DNA from: Desmodus rotundus | Taxonomy: Eukaryota; Chordata; Mammalia; Chiroptera; Phyllostomidae | Length of the DNA: 64,000 bases | Reading direction: 5' to 3' | Assembly (NCBI RefSeq): GCF_022682495.2 | Contig: NC_071396.1 | Coordinates: forward strand, 24,983,735-25,047,734 | In this document: piece by piece, positions 55,681 through 64,000 of the stretch | Layout: every line of letters begins with the position of its first letter | How positions within the stretch are numbered: the stretch's first letter is position 1 | Notes under the pieces: model-generated | What the model saw: only the letters and a program-made list of their open reading frames with translations | What the model was told of the DNA's origin: nothing | Database searches by the model: none | Position numbers and translations under genes: made by a program

Positions 55681-57727
55681 TGGTAGGAGTACTTTGGAAA
55701 GGACTGACATTCGATTCTGGAAATTGCCAGGAACACAGCAAATCCTGTACCCGCTGAATAAGATTTCAGGATGGACTGGATTTGCTACTGGGCTTCAGGT
55801 TCTGGAAGGGACAGATTATTGGCAGCCCATCCTTAGTCCTACAGTGTGTTTCTTTGGGATCGATGCTCAAAATAGACAGTGTTTGCCAGGAAGGTCCCTA
55901 AGTGGGCTTAGGCTCATTTTGTCGTTAGATTCCTAGGACTTTATGTTATTTCCTTCACTCCTAACTCCCTCAGATGCTTCCTCAGAAACAGGTGATACCC
56001 ACAGCAGAAGACCAGGCCCCAGTGACCACCTCCCTGGGATCCTCCCTTTCCCTGAGCTTGGCCCCTTAACTCATCAATGTCTTGTTAGCTCCCTAAAATT
56101 TCAAGCAGTTTTTTTTGTTTAGTGTGTTGGGAGAGAAATTCATCTGAAGTCTATAGTCCTTCAGGAATCCTATCATCCGTACACCTTTTCTTTCGTTAGA
56201 TGACACTGGTAACAGATTGGAAGGAAAATTAGTTTTCGTATTATTATGTCAATAGTAAGCACTGAAATTAATGCCTCAAATTCCACCACGGCCTGTTTTG
56301 CTTCCTCCTAAAGCATTGCCCTTGATCTGCACCATGATTTGAAAATAAAATTGCCAGTGTAATAATGGGATTACTAGCTATTTTTTAAAATCCCTGACTG
56401 TGTGAAATTCTCCCTTCTCAGGGTTTGGGCTTCCGGCCAATTGTTTGAATTAAGGCAGGCGAGGATGTGTTGGGAGTTTTTTTCAAGGGAAGGAATACAA
56501 TCTGTGCAAAAGAGAGAACTGTCTTCCTTAGTTAAAAACAAATTCAAAAACAAATTCAATTATCCTTCGTTTGTTTATTGGTCATTGATGAGCACGCAAT
56601 AATGAATATATATTCGGGAGTTTCATGTGGCGAGCTTCCTCATCTTCAGCTTTATACAATGTGGCATCACACAGCCCCTTCGAGAATGTGGCTCATCTGT
56701 GGGCCCGGCGGACATCAGGCCAATGGCCAGCAGAGCGAGGGAGGAGGGCAAGGTATGGGCCTGACACGACTTACAAAGAGCGAAGGGATGAGAAGACCAG
56801 AAGATCTTTTGCTGAGGGATGGGAGGATATTCAAGTAACCCCACAGCTACGAACAGAAAGAAAGAAGTCGAATGGAATCGGAATCTAGATCTAGAGAATT
56901 CACACTTCCAAACGTTGCTTTGGATCAAACCAGAGAACACGCAATAATATCCACGAAATGATTTAGAGACTGGGGCCAATCTCAATAGGTTGCCAAAGGA
57001 CCCTTGGCTTTTAAAGGAATAAACAGAGACAACGTGGATTGGAGGAAAACCAATCCGACTGGTGTAATTGATGAGTTTATCAACGAACGCCAACCTTGGG
57101 GTGCACCTGCTTCCCCAGCAGTGAGCCTGACACGGTGGCAGTGTTGACGCCTAGGGAGGAGAGGCCACTCTGAGGCGCCCACCATCGTTGTGACGCGGTG
57201 TGGGTGTGTCTGTGACTCCTACTAACGAGCTGCTGTTGCTTGTGCCCACGTTCCACATTGAAAGGCATTCCATTTCAATTAGGCGTTAGAGGAAAGCAAG
57301 AATTCTTTTCCATTGACGCTCGGAGATCCTCCCGAGTTCTATCCGTGGATTACTTGTGGGAGAGGGAATGCGTGAATCCCGGGGAAAATGTCCGCTTCAG
57401 AGGGATGGCCTCAGAACCTTCCTGAACCAATGGAAGGGCCTTACTCAGGACAACAGGGGTTCAGGTAGCTGAGCTTGACCAGAATGAAGCGCTCCCAGTG
57501 CATCACTCAAGGATCTGCCGGCTACTGCTGGCGAGGCCAGCGGACCGTGCAAGCTGAACCGGGCCATTCTACAGGATCGCACAGCTACCGGTCAAAGGTA
57601 AAGAAGTGGGTCATGTTTGCAGGCAGTTTGCAGAACGCTCTTACTCTAGCCTGAATGGAAAGGCAGCTTCTGTAAATATTTCATGTTGCACGCTGCATTA
57701 GGTCTCTGTGTTTTATTACAGTATTGT
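55681..57727. other. Intron 5, no recognised element
   Basis: About 2 kb of unique-looking sequence. The 156-codon minus-strand frame at 56623-57093 has no recognised domain. Confidence 0.4.
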
Positions 57728-57736
57728 GAATCCAAG

Positions 57737-57976
57737 AGTTTTTTAAATCCTCAGCTGATGATATGCTTATTGATTTCAGAGAGAGAGGACAGGAGGCGGG
57801 GGGGGGGGGCGGTGGGAGAGAAAGAGAGAAAGAGAGAGACACAGGGAGAGAAAGAGAGAGAGAGGGAGAGAAACATCAATCAGTTGCCTCTAATGCAACC
57901 TGACTAGGGATCGAACCTGCAGCCTTTTGGTGTATGGGATGATGCTCCAACCAACTGAGCCAACCGGCCAGGGTAG
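57737..57976 (-). repeat. VES-type SINE with long GA-rich expansion
   Basis: Reverse copy. The purine tract between tail and body is expanded to about 100 bp, including a G-run and (GAGA)n. Short duplications gaatccaag / gaacccaag (57728-57736, 57977-57985). Confidence 0.93.
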
Positions 57977-57985
57977 GAACCCAAG

Positions 57986-58229
57986 CATTGTGTTCCTATC
58001 ATTGCCCATCTGAAAACAAGTTGTTATCTAATTCAAAAGCCACAGATTTCAGGCTTGATAAATAAATGCACTCCCACGATAGCTCTGAGTAAAACATGAA
58101 TGTACCCTTGAAAAATAGGAAGTGCTCAGCCAATGCTGGGTGTTTATACCTGACTTAAAGAATATGCTCTCAGCGGTGTTTGTCTGATCAGCAGATAAGG
58201 CAGCTTAATTAAAATTTTAAAAACCCCAC
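57986..58229. other. Intron 5, AT-rich
   Basis: Nothing assigned. Confidence 0.35.
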
Positions 58230-58490
58230 TAAGATGTATAAAAACATTCTAGAATAATGGATGATGGTCTATGGCGTCAAGAGCCAAACTGGCAGAAGCA
58301 GAAGGTAGACTGCTGGTTACCAGGGGCTGGGGGCGGGGAGGATGGGGAGCTGCTGGGTAAAGGGCACGGAGCTCAGTTATAAGATGAGTGAGGCTGCGGG
58401 ATATGAGGTACAGTACGTTGTACGTGTTGGACTGACACCGTGCCCTATGTCAACCGCATCTCATTAAAAATGGAGGAGAGGAGAGAAGAG
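58230..58490 (+). repeat. Old LINE-1 3'-UTR
   Basis: 'aaaacattctagaataatgg', 'tgctggttaccaggggctggg', a G-rich tract and 'catctcattaaaaatgg' follow L1M 3'-UTR order. Confidence 0.75.
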
Positions 58491-58944
58491 GCATGAGGTC
58501 AGATCTGCGGAAGACAAATAGGAACGCATCCCCAAGAAAGGGTCAGTGTGCGCAGAAGGACGGCGGGAGTGGCCGCTGGTAACAACGCAGGGTTTCCCAT
58601 GGGTAACTGTCTCTGAAACAAGCGCTTTCCAGGGAGCAGATGGCGTCTGCCAGATTCCTGCCCTCCCGCACAGAGCGAGGTCAGTGATTCGGTTCCCGTG
58701 GCCAGATGGACCACGTTTTCTAAATGATTGAATAGCTGACCAGTCTCCACATTGTTCATTTTGTAATCTTCCCCCCGCTATCTAACGGTTTGTCCAAGAC
58801 TGGCAGCTCCTTCATCCATCAGTTCCCTCCAGTGGACTTTTTCAACAACCCCCTGCTGGTGTGTCTCGTGGCCGTGGCAGGGTGGACCTTCTGAGAAGGA
58901 ACCACAACGTTTGGGTTTTTACATCTGCAAGGACACAGTATTTG
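58491..58944. other. Intron 5, no recognised element
   Basis: Unique-looking. A possible SINE head trace lies at 58851-58880 ('ccctgctggtgtgtctcgtgg'). Confidence 0.35.
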
Positions 58945-59056
58945 GGGTATGTGGGCCAGGTGCCCAGTAGGGGGCGCACGGAGAGCCAACCGCCCATTGA
59001 TGTTTCCCTCTTTTCCCCCTCTCTCTAAAAACAAATAAATAAAATATTAAAAAAAA
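58945..59056 (+). repeat. 5'-truncated Ves-type SINE
   Basis: Begins inside the core ('gtatgtgggccaggtgccca') and keeps the 'agggggcgcacgg' region, pyrimidine tract and 'aaataaataaaatatt' tail. Confidence 0.88.
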
Positions 59057-59278
59057 TAAAGTTATGTATTCATGTAAAATTTTGGGTTTGTTGGCCCTAC
59101 ATGGTTTAATTCTAAGCAAATTAAGTGCTTTCCTAATTATCATTTAAACAAGCGAACAAACATGAGTGAATAGGAAAAAGCGAAAGGAACTAATGAATTG
59201 CTATTCTGCAAACGCATCAAATAATACTGAGCAAGGGATGCGGAAGGCAGCATTTTAGTTACTTTAAGATAGCATTTT

Positions 59279-59509
59279 CTTTTTCTTTTTAAAAAAGATT
59301 TTATTTATTTATTTTTAGACAGAGGGGAAGGGAGGGAGAAAGAGAGGGAAACATCACTGAGTGATGCAACCACTGTGTGGTTGCTTCTTGAGCGCCCCCT
59401 ACTGGAGTTCTGGTCTGCAACCCAGGCATGTGTCCTGACTGGGAATCGAACCAGCAACCCTTTGGTTCACAGGCTGGCACTCTATCCACTGAGCCACACC
59501 AGCCAGGGC
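59279..59509 (-). repeat. Ves-type SINE with TSD
   Basis: Reverse short-tail copy with an extra duplicated 'ccactgtgtggttgc' region. Duplications aagatagcatttt / aagacaacatttt flank it. Confidence 0.93.
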
Positions 59510-59522
59510 AAGACAACATTTT

Positions 59523-61099
59523 AAAGCAGAGAAAATAATTTGAAAAATTCCTGAGTAATTGCAGAATGTTTTGCAAAATAACTGCAAAATGAATACAAAT
59601 GTAAGGTATGTTGTTAAAACTCTTAAACTGGACAAACCCCAAATAAACATGTTTATTTCTATAACATAGTTGAGGGAAGAAGAACCTAAAATATTTCTAA
59701 AATGTAATTATGACTATTTTAGTGTCCTAACAACTACCATTTGTTAAGACGAAGAGACATGAGTGTTAAAACTCTCAATATCCAAAAATAAAACAATACC
59801 GTCTCCATATCTGGCTTTAGTAGAAAAGGGAAAACATCTAAGAAATAGATAGTTGCTTCAAAAAAAAATCTTTGATAACAAAGTGGTAAATGATTTACAT
59901 TTTATTTGTAACTTTGCAAATATGGAACACTTATTTACACAGATTATATGTAAATATGTAGTTCTGCTTCTACTTCATCCAGACTCAAACTCAAATGCTC
60001 CTTGTTGGCCTGAGTTCCCAGAAAGCATGTGACTTAAAGAGATATGTCACTTCTGACTCAGCACTGACCTTTTCTGTCTTCCTTTGAAGATCGGGTCTGC
60101 CGTCACTGCTCAGAGGAAATGCCTTTAATTGTCTTCAGGCAGGAAATTGGAGACATTTTAACAACACACACCAAATACTCAGGGTCAGCCATTCAAATAG
60201 CAAATCCAGAAGAAGCTCGAGATAGATCTAAAATAAAATCCTCTCCCTCTTCCACTCAGCGTCCTGAGGTCAAGCAGGGGAGTCAGTCTCTTTAGAAAAA
60301 AAAGACTTCCAAGTCCAAGGTGTCGACCATTGACAAAGCTTAGCCTCCTGTCTTTTGATATGTTAATTGAAAACGCATTATGATTCAAACAAAGGTTACT
60401 AGGCAGGTCTAGGGCAGGGAAGGGATTACAAAGAAACCAAGGCTGTGTAATTACCTACGGCACTCGGATAATGATGAATGATTAACTGCAGGACCGGTGG
60501 GCGGGCGGAGGTGGGGAGGGAGGGGGAGGGGTGGGGAGAGAAGCCCTTAGGGAGCAAAATCCACACACGTGTGTGAGTCCGCTGGAGACAGACCTTTCTG
60601 TCCTGTTTCAGGGGACGAAATCGGCCCCCCTTCACTTATCCATTTTTCCTTCAGTCCCTCAACCTTGTTTGCGAGGTCTTCTCAGTTTCAGAACGGACTG
60701 CGAAGTGTTCAGCGAAAAGCTCACCACTGCCAAACTCACTTCCTAACATCGTAGGAACAATGCCATTCTTTTAGCTGTTTAATTCAATCTCCTATCTGTG
60801 TATAGATTTGTAAAGGAGGAGAAAGGCCGGCCATTCAGGCCTTTGGGCATAAACTAACAACTTGTTAAAGCCATAACATACATACCAGGGTTGGAATTCT
60901 AGGGGTTGAGGAAGCAAGCACGCCCGTCAAAATGAAAACCACCGCTGTTTTCCTCGTATAGCCTTCCAGGGTCACGTCCAGTGCTGGTACCAAGTCAGCC
61001 CTTTCTCCTCCACTCCTCTCAGAACAGTCTTGAACTTGTAATGGAGCCAGATTCACTTGTCGGGGTAAGAGTTCCATCTTTTTTCCCATATCCCACTGC
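59523..61099. other. Intron 5, no recognised element
   Basis: AT-rich unique-looking sequence with a G-rich stretch at 60490-60540. No exon or RNA gene recognised. Confidence 0.4.
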
Positions 61100-62230
61100 T
61101 TATTGAAAGCGTACGTACAGTCAAATTTTACTTTTCTTAGTGCGAGGGTCTATTGAATTTCACAAACGCGTAGGCGTGTGCCCACCGCAGTCCCACCCCT
61201 TCTCAAACTTCCCTGGGCCACCTCTGCGTGGCCAATACCTTATCTATATCATTGCATAAATCAATAGTTTATCCTTTTTTAAAAAAATATTCTGAGTGGC
61301 ATCTCAGGATATGGATGCATAGCAGCTCGCTTAGCAATGAACTGGTTGAAGGAAATGTGATGATGGTCCAATTGTGGCAATCGTAAATGCAGCAGTTATA
61401 CACGTTCACGTACGTGTGGGTGGGAATGCTTTTCCATTTTGCTTTCCAGAGGGAATAGAGAAGCCTTCTTCTCTCTCTGCATCCTCACTGGCACTTGCTG
61501 CACCATTTTTAAGTTTATTTTTATTTTTAAAATTTAAAAAATGCTCACCAGAGGACATGCTTATTGATTTTAGAAAGAAGGGAAAGGAGGGAAAGAGAGA
61601 GAAACATTGATCAGTTGCCTCTCCAAACCTGCAACCCAGGGATGTACCCAGACAGGGAATCGAACTGGTGACCTTTCTGTTTATGGGACGGTGCTCCAAC
61701 CAACTGAGCTACACCAGCCAGGGCTGCTGTGCTATTTTTAAAGATGACATTCTAACATGTGTGTATCCATGTCTCAATGTAGTTTGCATTTTAAATTTTC
61801 TAATGATTAATGATCCTGAACATCTTTTCATATGCATATTTGACATTATGTACCTTTTTGGTGAAGTGTTTGTTTAAATCTTTTCTCTCTTTTTATTAGG
61901 TTGTTTCTTATTGTTGACTTTTCAGTTTTGTATATATATTCTGGGTATCAGCCCTCTGTTCAGATGTGATTTTCAAATATTTTCACTCAGTTCGTAGCTT
62001 GGCTTTTTATTATCTTAGTGGTATCTAACTGTAGAACAAAACATTTTAAGTTTAATATGTTCTATTTGTCATTTTAATAGGTCATGCTTTTGAGGTAGTA
62101 TCTAAGAAACACTTTTGGCTAACTCCAGGTAAGGTCAAATGTGTCCCATTTTTCTTCTAGAAATTTTACATTTATGTCAAAGATCCATTTTAGTTACTTT
62201 TGGGGTCAGGTGTTAAACATGTGTTTAGGT
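61100..62230 (-). repeat. Antisense old LINE-1 3'-UTR and ORF2
   Basis: 61380-61510 is antisense L1 3' end ('tttccagagggaatagagaag', 'tgcatcctcactggcacttg'). 61740-62220 is antisense ORF2 C-terminus ('ttctgggtatcagccctctg', 'ttgaggtagtatctaagaaac'). The SINE at 61514 splits it. The 61100-61370 part is less sure. Confidence 0.78.
61514..61725 (-). repeat. VES-type SINE inside antisense L1
   Basis: Reverse copy. Flanks gctgcaccatttttaa / gctgtgctatttttaa show a diverged target duplication. Confidence 0.9.
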
Positions 62231-62304
62231 TCTCTCTCTCTCTCTTTCCTTCCTTCCTTCCTCCCTCCCTCCCTTCTTTCCTTCCTTCCTTCCTTCCTTC
62301 CTTA
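62231..62304. repeat. (TC)n-(CTTC)n pyrimidine tract
   Basis: About 70 bp of TC, CTTC and CTCC units. The plus strand is nearly all pyrimidine, giving triplex potential. Lies between oppositely oriented L1 remnants. Confidence 0.95.
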
Positions 62305-62329
62305 ATATAAAGACTCAGACAGGCTTTTA

Positions 62330-63060
62330 GCCAATGGGTACAGATGTAACATGTTCACAAACAAAAAAAAGCTGGAATACCTTGATTAATTTTAGGGCAG
62401 TTCTACATAATGATAAAGAGAAGAATTATTTGAGAAGACATAATAGTTCTAAAACTGTGTGCCTCAAAAGAGAGTACCAAAATACATGAAGGAAACACTG
62501 ATAGAACTGAAAGAAAAAAAAGAAAAGTCAACTGCAGTGGCAGACTTTCACATCTCTCCGGTCGTAATTGATAAATCAGTTAGGCAATCGGCACACAAAT
62601 GTTTATAGCAGATTACTCATCAATGCCCCAAATTGGAGGCCACCGAGACACCCCTCAACAGGTCACATCCATAAACGAGGGTATATCTGTACAGTAGAAT
62701 ATTTTGGGTGATAAGGAAGAATGGACCACTGAGCCTCATGAAGGCATAGAAGAGTCTTAAATGCAAATTACTATTTTCAAATTCAAAGCACTCAAAAGAA
62801 GTTTATCTAAAAAAGGTTACATACCGTGTGATGCCATATACATGACATTCTAGAAAAAGACCAAACTGGGGAGACAGAAAGAGGTTGGTGATGGCCATGT
62901 GATGGGGAAGGGGGTATGATAAGCGATACACATGTGATTTTCTAGGACGGGGACGTTCTGTATGAAACAGTATGTTGAGATATGGCAATATATGTTTGTG
63001 AAAACTCATGTAACTTCAGAGTACAAGGAGCGAACCTCAACGTCTGCAAATTTTAAAATG
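62330..63060 (+). repeat. Old LINE-1 ORF2 fragment and 3' end
   Basis: 'agtaccaaaatacatgaagg' and 'tgatagaactgaaagaaaaa' are ORF2 endonuclease-region wording. After about 62600 it jumps to C-terminal/3'-UTR wording ('tccataaacgagggtatatctg', 'tgacattctagaaaaagacc'). Confidence 0.78.
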
Positions 63061-63639
63061 TCACTTACTTAGGGGTCAGGGGAGCCCAGAAAGGCACGCA
63101 GGACGTGACCTGGAATCGGTGTTACAAATGCAGGAAAAGGCCCCACTGATGCGAGTAGCAGAGAGATGGGTCGACTTGAGTCATGTCGGGGTATGTGCGG
63201 TTAGCGAACGTCATTTGAATGGGCTGCGGTTGTATTGGAAAGTTTGAACCAAGGATTTGGAAATCATTCCTTTGGCCGTGAAGGCAGGGGCCATTTTTCT
63301 CTGTTACAAAGGCTACCGGGAAGTTGGGTAAATGTTTGGTACCCACCCTGGGATCGGTGCCTTTTGCCACCTGAGGGATTTCTGATCACATCCTTCTATC
63401 TGGAAGGTAAGAACCTCCCCAGGCAGCCCAAGAGGGCTGACAAAAGATGCCTCTAGCTCTCCTTGGCTCAGTTAGAGCCAACTAAAGATGGAGGGGGCCT
63501 GTCCTTCTGGACTGATTCACTGCGGGACACCAGCAAACATGAACAGGGACGGGGTGTAGACAACACGTGCCCAGGGTCACTGGGACAAAGTGCGACAAAG
63601 TGCCAGTGCTGGAAAATACAGTGGGGTATGCCTCCCCCT
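63061..63639. other. Intron 5, no recognised element
   Basis: Unique-looking sequence. Confidence 0.4.
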
Positions 63640-63657
63640 TAGCTGCAATATATTTTG

Positions 63658-63854
63658 AAGATTATTTATTTATTTATAGAAAGAGAGGAAGGGAGAGAGA
63701 GAGGGAGAGAAACATCAATATGTGGTTGCCTCCCGTGCGTCCCCTACCGGGAAACTGGCCCATGACCCAGGCATGTGCCCTGACTGGGAATCGAACCAGG
63801 GACCCTTTGTTTTGCAGGCTGGCACTCAATCCACCGAGCCACACGAGCCAGGGC
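63658..63854 (-). repeat. Ves-type SINE with 18-bp TSD
   Basis: Reverse short-tail copy. Duplications tagctgcaatatattttg (63640-63657) and tagctgcactgtattttg (63855-63872) differ at two sites. Confidence 0.95.
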
Positions 63855-64000
63855 TAGCTGCACTGTATTTTGGGTGCCATAAGTTTCTTGGACACCTGGG
63901 GTATGCCACGCAGCTGAGTGCCAATAGAGCAAGTTCACGTTTATCACATAAAAACAAGTAAAATCATGTCAATGGTTCGAAGCCTAGTGTTTCAAGGGAG

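Larger units (their letters stand above)
1..64000 (-). other. GABRG3: Intronic span of GABRG3 (intron 6, exon 6, intron 5)
   Basis: The only recognisable host coding sequence is one gamma-subunit exon on the minus strand at 6213-6350. Because the gene reads right to left, 1-6212 is the downstream intron (6) and 6351-64000 the upstream intron (5). I searched by eye for the neighbouring exon 5 (Cys-loop), exon 4 and exon 7 (first membrane segment) motifs on the minus strand and found none, so both introns extend past the window or those exons escaped me. The intron assignment is an inference from one exon. Confidence 0.8.

Noticed and set aside
6351..64000. GABRG3 exons 5 and 4 upstream of exon 6
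   Set aside because: I looked for the Cys-loop and preceding motifs on the minus strand and found none. An 83-bp exon could be missed by eye.

Overview
The window is mammalian nuclear DNA, almost certainly from a bat of the suborder Yangochiroptera. Over 35 copies of the tRNA-derived Ves-type bat SINE are spread across both strands. There are several LINE-1 3' ends of bat type, many older L1M fragments, MaLR-type LTRs and DNA-transposon (hAT, mariner) remnants. There are no operons, ribosome binding sites, CRISPR arrays or prokaryotic genes.

Only one protein-coding exon can be supported: a 138-bp exon on the minus strand (6213-6350). Its translation matches exon 6 of a GABA-A receptor gamma subunit, closest to gamma-3 (GABRG3). 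It has a good acceptor, donor and branch-point candidate. On this reading everything left of the exon is intron 6 and everything right of it (more than 57 kb) is intron 5. Long introns fit the very large GABRG3 gene, which in other mammals lies in the GABRB3-GABRA5-GABRG3 cluster (human 15q11-q13).

Layout: 1-6.2 kb is intron 6 with five SINEs and an antisense LINE remnant. Just upstream of exon 6 lies the preserved 5' end of a LINE-1 (7.36-9.2 kb), in the same orientation as the gene, with a YY1-type motif at its tip. 9.2-15.4 kb holds mostly unique intron with an MLT1-type LTR, a Z-DNA-prone TG/CA tract and an old L1. 15.4-20 kb is GC- and CpG-rich; it holds a 169-bp hAT-type MITE with perfect 8-bp target duplications and a 196-bp G-run minisatellite. 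20-30.4 kb is a LINE-1-dense block with nested SINEs, a 5'-inverted (twin-primed) bat L1 and a mariner inserted into an older L1. 30.4-47 kb is mixed unique sequence, SINEs, LTR, an (ATCC)n array and a hAT remnant. 47-53 kb is again LINE-1-dense. 53-64 kb is mostly unique intron with LINE remnants and SINEs.

I found no undescribed genetic system. The most biologically interesting features are the L1 5'-UTR placed in sense orientation about 1.5 kb upstream of exon 6 (candidate alternative promoter), the intronic CpG-rich block with its G-quadruplex-prone minisatellite, and several cleanly readable nested transposition events. Family names of old repeats come from recalled consensus sequences, not from a database search.
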